Counted from the stretch's first letter, positions 46,487 to 54,045 are shown. The stretch: 64,000 nucleotides of DNA from Allomuricauda sp. CP2A (GCF_001683915.1 NZ_LXTT01000100.1:1-64000), one strand, 5' to 3'. The notes: generated from the sequence alone by a model not told the origin. A program made the numbers and translations.

Positions 46487-47249
46487 GAAATCTGTTTTCA
46501 TTATGGTATTTTAAGAACTCGATATCAGGTAGAAATTTTGATGGTAAAACAATATCTTTGTTTTCATATTGAAAAAAGTATTTTTCAAGAGAATCAGTTT
46601 TTTTGCTTTTTAAAAGCACATCTGAAATTTTGATTTTGTAATCAGGTGTAATCGTGATTAGACCATTTTCAAATGCTTTATCGTGCAACGCATTAATTGC
46701 AATACCATTTCTTGGGTTTAATCTATTTTGTTCGTCTTGACTCCAAGGTTTGATATGTCCAGCAACTAATAATTGACTTTGGTTAATACCAGTTATACAA
46801 CAAGTACTATTGTATGAGGCTAAAATAGAACTCCTAAAAAATGATTGATTGACTCTAACTTTTACAACTCTTTCTCTTTCCTTTCCTTTTGGTAAACTTT
46901 TAATATCGATGTTATTTAACTCTTCGATAGATTTGTTTTCAAATTTTGATAGCAACTTTTCACTTTCAAAAGGAAGTTCTTCCCAGTTATCATAAAATTC
47001 ATCCCAAATTGCTTTATCGAGATTGCTTGAATTGGAAGCGCCTTTAATTCCTCTAGCTTGTAAACTTGGGTCAAGACTTGCAAAATTCACCAATTTATAA
47101 GCTATAGAACTTGGTGTTCTTCCAATCAATTCTGCTAAATGAATAACTTGAGGGTTTGTTCGGTGTAATCTTCCGAAAGGTAATTTACAATAAAGATTTA
47201 TTGCTAAAATTAATTCATCTCTAGTCCATAGTTTTTGCCCCTTTTTCAT
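46479..47249 (-). CDS. HNH endonuclease
   Basis: This 256-residue protein has an N-terminal helix-turn-helix-like segment (WTRDELILAINLYCKLPFGRLHRTNP...AELIGRTPSSIAYKLVNF) and a C-terminal HNH_2-type nuclease. The nuclease core runs CCITGINQSQLLVAGHIKPWSQD then NPRNGIAINALHDKAFENGLITI (about residues 150-200). It ends in the usual FLPDIEFLKYHNENRF, so it is probably complete. Its start overlaps the stop of the zinc-ribbon gene (ATGA). The DNA is AT-rich compared with neighbours: a hand count of 46861-46920 gives 16 G/C in 60, against 31 in 60 at 45421-45480. Probably part of a defence or R-M cassette. Confidence 0.85.
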   Translation of the reverse strand: MKKGQKLWTRDELILAINLYCKLPFGRLHRTNPQVIHLAELIGRTPSSIAYKLVNFASLDPSLQARGIKGASNSSNLDKAIWDEFYDNWEELPFESEKLLSKFENKSIEELNNIDIKSLPKGKERERVVKVRVNQSFFRSSILASYNSTCCITGINQSQLLVAGHIKPWSQDEQNRLNPRNGIAINALHDKAFENGLITITPDYKIKISDVLLKSKKTDSLEKYFFQYENKDIVLPSKFLPDIEFLKYHNENRFQR

Positions 47250-47422
47250 TCGCCATCATTTTGAGTAACAAACTCATTTAGACAATTTTCTGATAAACAT
47301 TTATGAATTTGAGTGAGTTCAATTGTGTGAGATAAATCTAAAATGATTTCAGTTCTGCTTCCACAATCAGGACAAGTTACAGGTTGGTCATTGTATGTTA
47401 TAACTTCTCTAAAATCTATCAT
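47246..47422 (-). CDS. Small zinc-ribbon-like protein
   Basis: This 58-residue protein has four cysteines in a zinc-ribbon arrangement: VTCPDCGSRTEI and IHKCLSENCLNEF. ATG at 47422 is preferred over a TTG two codons earlier. It begins seven bases after the truncated methyltransferase and overlaps the HNH start by four bases, which suggests translational coupling with the nuclease. Function unknown; it may be an accessory factor of the HNH protein. Confidence 0.7.
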   Translation of the reverse strand: MIDFREVITYNDQPVTCPDCGSRTEIILDLSHTIELTQIHKCLSENCLNEFVTQNDGE

Positions 47423-47428
47423 ATTCAA

Positions 47429-47914
47429 TTATGCGGCAATTGAAAAAGGTTGACATGGAAAACCTCTCAGTAAAATATCGTGGTCAGGAATTTCCTTTTC
47501 TGATATTTCGGTTATATCTCCAAATGGAACTTCTCCAAAGTTGGCTTCGTAAGTTTTTTTTGCAAAAGAATCCCATTCGCTTGTGAAAACACATTTTCCT
47601 CCATTATTTTGAAATGCAAGTCGTATTCCACCAATTCCAGCAAACAGGTCAATAAACTTAAATTTTGGATTTTCTGATGGAGGAAAAGGGACATCCCATT
47701 TTATTGGTAAATAATACTGAAGATCTGGCTCTTGAGCAATCTCTAAATTTTTGTGTAATTCCGCTAAATATTTCTTTGCAGTTGGTCTATAATATTGGGA
47801 AATTCCGTTTTTATGATTTTGGAAATAGTGCGTTAAATGAGCCATTTCGTTAGTAGTTTTATTATCTACAACGATGTGCAACTTTCCTCTTATATCTGAA
47901 TATCTATTAGCCAT
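47429..47914 (-). pseudogene. Dcm-like C5-cytosine DNA methyltransferase, C-terminally truncated
   Basis: The remaining 161 residues hold an N-terminal extension, motif I (FIDLFAGIGGIRLAF) and then CVFTSEWDSFAKKTYEANFG. DILLRGFPCQPFSIA follows, with the catalytic cysteine of motif IV. The text is close to E. coli Dcm (FIDLFAGIGGIR, CVFTSEW, HDVLLAGFPCQPFS), which methylates CCWGG. The frame stops two codons after PCQPFSI, so motifs VI-X and the target-recognition domain (normally about 200 or more further residues) are missing. The protein cannot be an active methyltransferase. ATG at 47914 is used; a TTG lies four codons earlier. Confidence 0.85.
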
Positions 47915-47996
47915 AACAGTTTTCAAATATCATTAAAAATCACGTACCTAAAGTTTGACTATAAAATCATTCTCAACAATTTTGTTAACTAAAAAC

Positions 47997-48773
47997 CTAA
48001 ACCGCCTCCTTTTTCTCATTCAAATACTTCCAATACCGTTTCGGCACATGCTGCGTATGCAATTTGGGGTTGATTCGGGATTTGATGCCCGTACTCTTAA
48101 AGTAATCGTTCCACAAAGTTTGGTAATCGTACTCCTCGCTTAAAAAAGCGTCACTCTTATGGATTTTGTTGAAATGCACTTCCTTTAAATTCAGGGATAC
48201 CATTTCCACATGGTCCAAATTGTAGTAGATGCCATACTTGCGTTTTATATCATAGATTAACCACTGTTGGTCGGCATAACGATCCCGAAAATGTTTGGAG
48301 ATTAAGGGCAATACATCAAAATCGGGTTCAATGTTGGCAAAATAGACCTCATCCTTGGTCAGCTGAAACCGCACAAAGGCCTCCATACGGTGTTTTTCAC
48401 GGCCCACTTTTCGGGCCAATTGGTTAATGTGCAGCACAATCCCATCAGAATAATCCATTTGCTTTCCACTTTTGGTGGCCATCAGTTTTTGAATGTAGGT
48501 ATAAAGCATCAGTTCCACACCCTCTGTCTCGCTCAAAAAGGCAAAATAGACATTGGCAATGGCGTTGTGGCTCTTGTTTCGGATGCCGTTCCAGACCCGT
48601 TTGGCCTTTTCCACATGGGTAAAGACGGTTTCGGTCTCGGAAAACAGCCCATTTTGGCATTCGCTGTTCTTTTGGATGTCGGCCACATTGATCTTTGCAT
48701 CAAAAGCGACAAAGACGGCGGTGAGAAAGCCGTTGAAACTACCGTCATAAATCAAAGTTGTTGAAGGATTCAT
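47997..48773 (-). CDS. DUF4130 / TIGR03915 putative DNA metabolism protein
   Basis: This 258-residue protein begins LIYDGSFNGFLTAVF and ends HVPKRYWKYLNEK. In between is the DUF4130 core YFANIEPDFDVLPLISKHFRDR...QQWLIYDIKRKYGIYYN, matching the TIGR03915 family. That family is normally found beside a radical-SAM protein (TIGR03916) and is thought to act in DNA repair or base modification. No such partner is in this window. The start at 48773 fits the family; the longer frame runs back through the operators. Four palindromic operators sit 33-111 bases upstream, and a TATCTTTG box lies between the first two. Probably repressed by the divergent S24 regulator. Confidence 0.85.
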   Translation of the reverse strand: MNPSTTLIYDGSFNGFLTAVFVAFDAKINVADIQKNSECQNGLFSETETVFTHVEKAKRVWNGIRNKSHNAIANVYFAFLSETEGVELMLYTYIQKLMATKSGKQMDYSDGIVLHINQLARKVGREKHRMEAFVRFQLTKDEVYFANIEPDFDVLPLISKHFRDRYADQQWLIYDIKRKYGIYYNLDHVEMVSLNLKEVHFNKIHKSDAFLSEEYDYQTLWNDYFKSTGIKSRINPKLHTQHVPKRYWKYLNEKKEAV

Positions 48774-48805
48774 AGAGCATTTATTTTTTGATGAAGAAAC
48801 ACTAC

Positions 48806-48884
48806 TTGGAAATATTCCAATCAAAGATATGGAAATATTCCAAATAATGGAAATAATCCAAAAAAGTTTTTGGAAATAATCCAA
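48806..48884. promoter_or_regulatory. Four tandem palindromic operators in the divergent promoter region
   Basis: Four near-identical sites occur: TTGGAAATATTCCAA (48806-48820), ATGGAAATATTCCAA (48829-48843), ATGGAAATAATCCAA (48847-48861) and TTGGAAATAATCCAA (48870-48884). Centre-to-centre spacings are 23, 18 and 23 bases. They lie between DUF4130 and the S24/XRE repressor. Site 4 overlaps the likely -33 box of the repressor promoter, and sites 1 and 2 bracket a minus-strand -7 box. They are the obvious binding sites for the adjacent repressor, by inference. Confidence 0.85.
48822..48829 (-). promoter_or_regulatory. Putative -7 box of the DUF4130 gene
   Basis: On the minus strand this reads TATCTTTG (TAnnTTTG) and lies between operator sites 1 and 2, about 50 bases before the DUF4130 start. 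A -33 box at the right distance is not clear. Confidence 0.4.
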
Positions 48885-48898
48885 ATTGTATATATTTG
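48869..48898 (+). promoter_or_regulatory. Putative promoter of the S24/XRE repressor gene
   Basis: TTTG at 48869-48872 and TATATTTG at 48891-48898 are separated by 18 bases and fit the Bacteroidota -33/-7 pattern. Operator site 4 (48870-48884) overlaps it, which implies autoregulation. Transcription from here would carry the long inverted repeat at 48907-49024 in the 5' leader. Confidence 0.55.
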
Positions 48899-48906
48899 GG
48901 ATGTAT

Positions 48907-49024
48907 TGTCACCTTGAGTGCCCACCTGCCGGACGGTCAGGCAGTCGAGAGGTCTTTAATACAAATTACTAGAATTAGGTCTCGACTCCGCCTGTCTGCC
49001 GACAAAGGCAGGCTCGACCTGACA
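48907..49024. repeat. Dispersed inverted repeat, copy 2, with insertions in both arms
   Basis: This copy matches the repeat at 45066-45130. Each arm carries an extra block of about 20 bases at the mirrored position: CCACCTGCCGGACGGTCAGG in the left arm and CCTGTCTGCCGACAAAGGC...AG in the right. Each extra block is itself a small hairpin (for example CTGCC/GGCAG). The whole can fold as one long hairpin with side stems. It occupies most of the leader of the repressor gene at 49038. Confidence 0.8.
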
Positions 49025-49037
49025 TTATTCTTTTAAC

Positions 49038-49796
49038 ATGGAAAACGAACTTACCCTAAAACGGTTTATTGATATTCGAAGGGAGTTGGGCTATACCCAA
49101 ACCGAGTTTGCCCAATTGTTGGGGGTGAAGAACACCACCGCCGATATTGAACGGGGTAGGACCAAATTATCGGGAAAAGTGGTTGAGGAGCTATTGAAAC
49201 AGTTCAAAATCAATCCACTTTGGCTTTTTGGCGATAGTGATCAGAAGCACTTGGATACCTCAAAGACCAGTGTGATTCCAAAAGTGGTCACTGTGGACAG
49301 TTCCGACCAAGATAATATGGTTTTGGTGAATGCCAAAGCCGCGGCCGGGTACCCACAGAACATCGCCGATACAAGTTGGTACCAACAACTCCCTGCCTTT
49401 GATATGCCCATACCCGAGTTGCGCAATGCCACATACCGTGGTTTTCAGGTGGAGGGGGACAGTATGCTGCCCAACCTAAAACCGAATGACTGGGTTCTGG
49501 CCCGGGCCATTGAACATATCGATTATGTGAGTCCAAACAAAATGTATGTGGTAGTGCTACAGGATTCCGTAATGGTGAAAAAAATTGAAAGAAGGCCCAA
49601 TTCCAATAATATTACTTTGGTTTCCTTGAACGAAACCTATCCCCCTTATGACATCAAGCCTTTTCAAATCCAAGAAATTTGGGAGGTAAGCAGTAAACTG
49701 ACCTTCAATGTGGATGCCACTACCGAAACTGGATTGCTAAAACAATTGCAGCAATCCATGGATGAATTAAAAAAGCAGATGGGTCAAATGAAATAG
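49038..49796 (+). CDS. LexA-like XRE-family / S24 peptidase repressor
   Basis: This 252-residue protein has an N-terminal XRE helix-turn-helix (about residues 6-65, RRELGYTQTEFAQLLGVKNTTADIERGRTKLSG) and a C-terminal S24 self-cleavage domain. The likely cleavage site is A103-G104 in NAKAAAGYP, the nucleophile is S142 in VEGDSMLP and the lysine is K181 in VMVKKIERR. All parts needed for RecA-stimulated self-cleavage are present, so it is probably a DNA-damage-responsive repressor, as LexA is elsewhere. A short C-terminal helix (LKQLQQSMDELKKQMGQ) may help dimerise it. It is divergent from the DUF4130 gene, with four operators between. Confidence 0.88.
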   Translation: MENELTLKRFIDIRRELGYTQTEFAQLLGVKNTTADIERGRTKLSGKVVEELLKQFKINPLWLFGDSDQKHLDTSKTSVIPKVVTVDSSDQDNMVLVNAKAAAGYPQNIADTSWYQQLPAFDMPIPELRNATYRGFQVEGDSMLPNLKPNDWVLARAIEHIDYVSPNKMYVVVLQDSVMVKKIERRPNSNNITLVSLNETYPPYDIKPFQIQEIWEVSSKLTFNVDATTETGLLKQLQQSMDELKKQMGQMK

Positions 49797-49802
49797 GTTG
49801 GG

Positions 49803-50795
49803 TTAGAACCCATCACCGACCGTCTTGGTCTGGATTCGCATCAAAAAATCATCTGCAGTCATGTAAAGCACGGAACCATCGTCACCCCAAGCGCAATTGG
49901 CAGTAGGTTGTCCTGTTTCAATTCGTCCTAAAAATTTGCCTTCAGGGGATATGATCATAACACCACCGGGGCCTGTAGAAAAAATAGTCCCGTCTCTGGC
50001 CACTTTTATACCATCTGGCATTCCCATTAAGCCGGGTTTCATTATGGTTTTGGCGTCAAAAAACACCTTTCCTTCATCCAAGGAACCATCATCTTGAATA
50101 GTGTACGCCATAATATAGGGAGCCTTGAAGTCCGATTGCGTTACATAAAGTGTTTTTTCGTCAGGCGAAAGTGCTACGCCATTGGGGCGGTTAAGGTTGC
50201 TGACCACCATTTCCACACTTCCATCGACACCTATCTTGTAGACTCCAAAAGCATCAATTTCCCTTGATTCTGAATCCTGTTGTTTAGGAAGGCCATAAGG
50301 TGGGTCAGTAAAATAATAGGTTCCGTTGGAAGCCTGTACCACATCATTGGGACTGTTGAAGCGTTTGCCCTCCCAAGTGTCGGCCAAGGTAAATTTTCCA
50401 CCACCGACCAAGGGCATTCGGGTAATACGACGGTCTCCATGTTCGCAGGCCACCAATTCACCATCATTATTGATGATAAGTCCGTTGCTCCCGGGCTCCC
50501 GGCTGTAGGGTAGAACCCCGGTATACCCAGAAGGCTTTAAAAATTCGGTAAGCCCTTCGCCATCTTTCCATTTAAAAATGGTGTTGTTGGGCACATCGGA
50601 AAAAAGGAGAAACCCACCTTCCTTGACCCAGACGGGTCCTTCGGCCCAGGTAAAGCTTTCGGTCAAGACCTCTATTTTGGCATTTTTATCTACATAATCA
50701 TAAAAAGCGTCATCTTCTGCCACTAGTTTTCCTGTTTTTTCTTGGGCTGAGCATCCCAAAGTGATTCCTATTATAAGGAGTGATAATTTTTTCAT
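49803..50795 (-). CDS. SMP-30/gluconolactonase-family lipoprotein
   Basis: This 330-residue six-bladed propeller has a lipoprotein signal (MKKLSLLIIGITLGC, cysteine 15). Family motifs are ESFTWAEGPVWVKEGGFLLFSDVPNN, the metal-site segment NSPNDVVQASNGTYYFTDPPYGL, LNRPNGVALSPDEKTLYVTQSD and GMPDGIKVARDGTIFSTGPGG. The family hydrolyses sugar lactones or related esters; the substrate here is unknown. It is the last gene of a minus-strand run with the ATP-grasp gene (28 bases), ggt and acpH. Confidence 0.9.
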   Translation of the reverse strand: MKKLSLLIIGITLGCSAQEKTGKLVAEDDAFYDYVDKNAKIEVLTESFTWAEGPVWVKEGGFLLFSDVPNNTIFKWKDGEGLTEFLKPSGYTGVLPYSREPGSNGLIINNDGELVACEHGDRRITRMPLVGGGKFTLADTWEGKRFNSPNDVVQASNGTYYFTDPPYGLPKQQDSESREIDAFGVYKIGVDGSVEMVVSNLNRPNGVALSPDEKTLYVTQSDFKAPYIMAYTIQDDGSLDEGKVFFDAKTIMKPGLMGMPDGIKVARDGTIFSTGPGGVMIISPEGKFLGRIETGQPTANCAWGDDGSVLYMTADDFLMRIQTKTVGDGF

Positions 50796-50823
50796 TTTGA
50801 ATTATTTGCTGGCTTAAATATAA

Positions 50824-51771
50824 TCATAACTGTGAACTGAAATCTTTAGTTGAGATGGAAAAATAGGTGCTTTTAATGGATTTGGCCAAAATATCCGCCG
50901 CTTGGGGATTCAATCGAAACCAAAGTTCAGGCTCAAAAATTTCCAGTTCGGCCAAGGCCCAATTCCCATCATTGTCCTTAAAAATATCCACTCGGGCATA
51001 TATGGGAAGTTCAGGCGCGGCATGTACCACACTGGTTGCAAAATCGATTTGCTCTTGGGTGGGTTCAAACTGATGAACGATTCCGCCAAAATCATCCTGT
51101 ACCCGAAAATCTCCGGGTTTGGCAATCTTCAATACGGCGTGGGTAAATTGCCCGTTGAAGACCATCATGGATATTTCGCCTTCCTTTACAATGTTCTCCT
51201 GAAATTCCTGAAGCATCATGGCTTCTTCGGCAACCAGTTCCTGAAAAACAGCCTCATGTTTAACAACGGCTTCTTTATGGATTTTATAGGTATGTCGGGC
51301 CGCTCCAGATACGCAGGGCTTCAAAATAAATGTTGATGGACGGAACCCTAACTTTTCCACAGCATGTGCATACGCCTTTTCCAAGGTGATTTGGGTTCCC
51401 TTTTCCACATAAAAGGTCTTTGGAATGGTAACACCGGCCAATGAAAGGTCGTGCAAGTAATGTTTGTCAATATTCCAATTGATGAGTTTTTTGGAATTGA
51501 TGAACTTGGTTTCTTGCGAAGTGGCTTCCATCCATTTAGAAAATTCGGAAAAGCGGTCAAAATAATCCCAAGTGGTTCGGAACAGGGCATATTGGGTGGA
51601 TGACCAGTCAAAATTTGGGTCGTCCCACGATTTCCGAACGGTATTCAATCCCTGTTTTTGCAATGCTTCCAGAACCAATCGGTCTTCCAGAAGCACATTG
51701 GCGATATAATCACTTTGTTTTTGAGGATTGATGTACCTCGGGTCGGTAAGCACTACAACATCATAGCTCAT
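50824..51771 (-). CDS. ATP-grasp ligase-like protein
   Basis: This 315-residue protein has the ATP-grasp layout. The N-terminal Rossmann-like domain begins VVVLTDPRYINP and contains FRTTWDYFDRFSEFSKWM. The nucleotide-binding lysine is in FILKPCVSGAARHTYKI, and the acidic metal-binding end is YARVDIFKDNDGNWALAELEIFEPELWF. The RTTWDY pattern places it near the RimK/glutathione synthetase-like and DcsG-like enzymes. It should couple a carboxylate to an amine using ATP, but its substrates are unknown. It starts ten bases after ggt, so a link to gamma-glutamyl or peptide metabolism is possible. Confidence 0.82.
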   Translation of the reverse strand: MSYDVVVLTDPRYINPQKQSDYIANVLLEDRLVLEALQKQGLNTVRKSWDDPNFDWSSTQYALFRTTWDYFDRFSEFSKWMEATSQETKFINSKKLINWNIDKHYLHDLSLAGVTIPKTFYVEKGTQITLEKAYAHAVEKLGFRPSTFILKPCVSGAARHTYKIHKEAVVKHEAVFQELVAEEAMMLQEFQENIVKEGEISMMVFNGQFTHAVLKIAKPGDFRVQDDFGGIVHQFEPTQEQIDFATSVVHAAPELPIYARVDIFKDNDGNWALAELEIFEPELWFRLNPQAADILAKSIKSTYFSISTKDFSSQL

Positions 51772-51781
51772 AAAGTATTAT

Positions 51782-53464
51782 TTAAAAACCAACAGCTGTA
51801 TCATCACCCCGCTTGTCGGCGCCACCTTCCAATTTGCCATCGGGCAGTACACGGATAGCATCCACTTTTCCAATGATGGGGGTGCGTTCTTCATTGATGA
51901 TATACCCTTTGTTTTTCAATTCAGATTTGAGTTTTTCAGAAAATCCTTCAGGTTCAAAAATGACCATATCCGGTAACCATTGGTGATGGAACCGAGGTGC
52001 ATTCACCGCCTCTTGCATGCTCAAATTAAATTCGTACACATTCAAAATGGTCTGCGCTACTGCTGTGATGATGGTAGAACCACCCGGCGTGCCCACAACC
52101 ATGTACAATTTCCCATCCTTTTCCACAATAGTGGGCGTCATGCTGCTCAGCATCCGTTTTTCCGGGGCAATGCTGTTGGCTTCGGCACCCACAAGCCCAA
52201 ACATATTGGGAACACCGGGTTTTGCACTGAAATCATCCATTTCGTTGTTCAGAAAGAAACCAAGCTCGGCACAGTATAGTTTGGAACCATACCCACCATT
52301 AAGCGTGGAAGTGGCCGAAATGGCATTGCCCTCACTGTCCACAATAGAGTAGTGGGTAGTCTCAGCACTTTCCACAATTTCCACCTCACCGTGACTTACC
52401 TCGGAAGAAAGCGTGGCTTTATCAAAAGAAAAATTTGCCATTCTTTCCTGTAAGTAACCATCGTCCAATAACATATCGTAGGGGATATCCACAAAATCGG
52501 GATCGCCCAAGAAAAAGTTTCTGTCGGCGTAGGCACGACGGGACGCTTCGGTGAACAGTTGAATGGTCTTTGGAGCGTTATGCCCGAATTTGGAAATATT
52601 GTAAGGTTCCATCATCTTAAAAATCTGATTGATGGTAACCCCTCCGCTACTGGGTGGACTCATGGAAATAACCTTGATATCCTTATAATCGAAAACTATG
52701 GGGTATCTCCAAACGGCTTCATACTTGGCCAAATCCTCTTCGGTGATATAGCCTCCATTTTCTTGGACAAAAGCAGCCAATTTTTGGGCCACTTCACCTT
52801 TGTAAAAACCATCCCGGCCTTCTTCCATGATTTTTTGCAGGGTGTTGGCCAACTCGGGGTGTTTAATGGTATCGCCAACTTTAAAATGAGCCGCAAACTT
52901 GGTGCTGTCCCCATTGGCCTCAATAAATTGTTCCCTATAGCTTTCCAGCCTGTCGGCTTGTTTTTCGGTAACCACAACCCCTTTTTTGGCAAGTGCAATA
53001 ATGGGTTCCATGATTTCTTTCAACGGGAGTTTTCCGAATTTTTCATGTACTTCCAAAACACCGGCCACAGTTCCAGGCACTCCGGATGCCGTTCCGCCCG
53101 AGGTGCTCATCCCAGGAATCACCTTGCCCAAAGAATCCAAATACATGTCTTTATGGGCTGATAACGGTGCTTTTTCCCTATAATCAATACCTCCGACTTC
53201 ACCATTGTTTTTGCGGTACACCATAAATCCTCCACCGCCAATGCTACCCGCAAAAGGGTAGGTGACAACCAAGGAAAGTTCGGTGGCCACCATGGCATCA
53301 AAAGCATTACCGCCCTTTTTCATGATTTCCACACCCAATTGGGAAGATTCCTCCCGGGCCGAAACGACCATGGCCTTTTCAGTGACCAGTCCGGTTGGAG
53401 TTGCAGGTTGTTGTTTACAGTAAATGAATAAGATCAGTGGGAGCAGGAGTATCAATCTTCGCAT
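51782..53464 (-). CDS. ggt: Gamma-glutamyltransferase, lipoprotein type
   Basis: This 560-residue N-terminal-nucleophile hydrolase cleaves gamma-glutamyl bonds such as that in glutathione. The lipoprotein-like signal is MRRLILLLPLILFIYCKQQ. The large-subunit part includes MVVSAREESSQLGVEIMKKGGNAFDA and YREKAPLSAHKDMYL. Autocleavage should occur before the threonine in the segment ending ESAETTHYSIVDSEGNA, with the following TSTLNGGYGSKL typical of the small subunit. LSSMTPTIV and VGTPGGSTIITA complete the active site. Its first 13 bases overlap the end of acpH. Confidence 0.94.
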   Translation of the reverse strand: MRRLILLLPLILFIYCKQQPATPTGLVTEKAMVVSAREESSQLGVEIMKKGGNAFDAMVATELSLVVTYPFAGSIGGGGFMVYRKNNGEVGGIDYREKAPLSAHKDMYLDSLGKVIPGMSTSGGTASGVPGTVAGVLEVHEKFGKLPLKEIMEPIIALAKKGVVVTEKQADRLESYREQFIEANGDSTKFAAHFKVGDTIKHPELANTLQKIMEEGRDGFYKGEVAQKLAAFVQENGGYITEEDLAKYEAVWRYPIVFDYKDIKVISMSPPSSGGVTINQIFKMMEPYNISKFGHNAPKTIQLFTEASRRAYADRNFFLGDPDFVDIPYDMLLDDGYLQERMANFSFDKATLSSEVSHGEVEIVESAETTHYSIVDSEGNAISATSTLNGGYGSKLYCAELGFFLNNEMDDFSAKPGVPNMFGLVGAEANSIAPEKRMLSSMTPTIVEKDGKLYMVVGTPGGSTIITAVAQTILNVYEFNLSMQEAVNAPRFHHQWLPDMVIFEPEGFSEKLKSELKNKGYIINEERTPIIGKVDAIRVLPDGKLEGGADKRGDDTAVGF

Positions 53465-54045
53465 AGGGAAATAAATTTTTGCCGGGAAAAGGTAATCAAT
53501 TCTTCAAAAAAAGCGGTGAACTCATTTTCAAAATCAGTGTAGTGTTCCTCAAGGTCCATGATGGCAAAATTCATCTTGGATTTGTTCTTGGTTCTTCGGT
53601 TCATACCATTGAGCACCCGGTCAATCCCGGTGAGATTGGCATAATTGAGCAACCAATTGTCCGCAATCATATAGGGCATTAAACGTTTGGTGCCAAGCGG
53701 AAGGATTTCGTAGTTTTTTTCCAGCAGGTCATAAAAATTCCCCACATATTCGGCAAGTGGGACTTTGGAATAATCACTCCAGTTTTTGGCTAAAAAATGA
53801 TCGTAGAAAATATCCACGATCACCCTACTGTAATGGCTGTAATTCTTGTGGAGCCGTTTACTACTTTGCTTGGCAATGGGATGGGAGTCCGTAAAGGTGT
53901 CAATTTCCCGATGTAAAAGAATCCCTTTTTGGATTTTTTCAGGGTAGTGTTTGTATTTGTTTCCCCGAATCTGGTCGGCAAAAAAGTTTCCCAAAGTAAT
54001 TTCCTCGTCATCGAAGGATAGATAGATATGTGCCAAGAAGTTCAT
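53452..54045 (-). CDS. acpH: Acyl carrier protein phosphodiesterase (AcpH, DUF479)
   Basis: This 197-residue HD-like hydrolase probably removes the phosphopantetheine arm from acyl carrier protein. Family marks are MNFLAHIYLSFDDEEITLGNFFADQIRG, the histidine/aspartate segments LLHREIDTFTDSHPI and SRVIVDIFYDHFLAKNW, and MIADNWLLNYANLTGIDRVLNGMNRR. It is the first gene of the run acpH-ggt-ATP-grasp-SMP30 and overlaps ggt by 13 bases. In this position a metabolic link with ggt is not obvious. Confidence 0.88.
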   Translation of the reverse strand: MNFLAHIYLSFDDEEITLGNFFADQIRGNKYKHYPEKIQKGILLHREIDTFTDSHPIAKQSSKRLHKNYSHYSRVIVDIFYDHFLAKNWSDYSKVPLAEYVGNFYDLLEKNYEILPLGTKRLMPYMIADNWLLNYANLTGIDRVLNGMNRRTKNKSKMNFAIMDLEEHYTDFENEFTAFFEELITFSRQKFISLCED

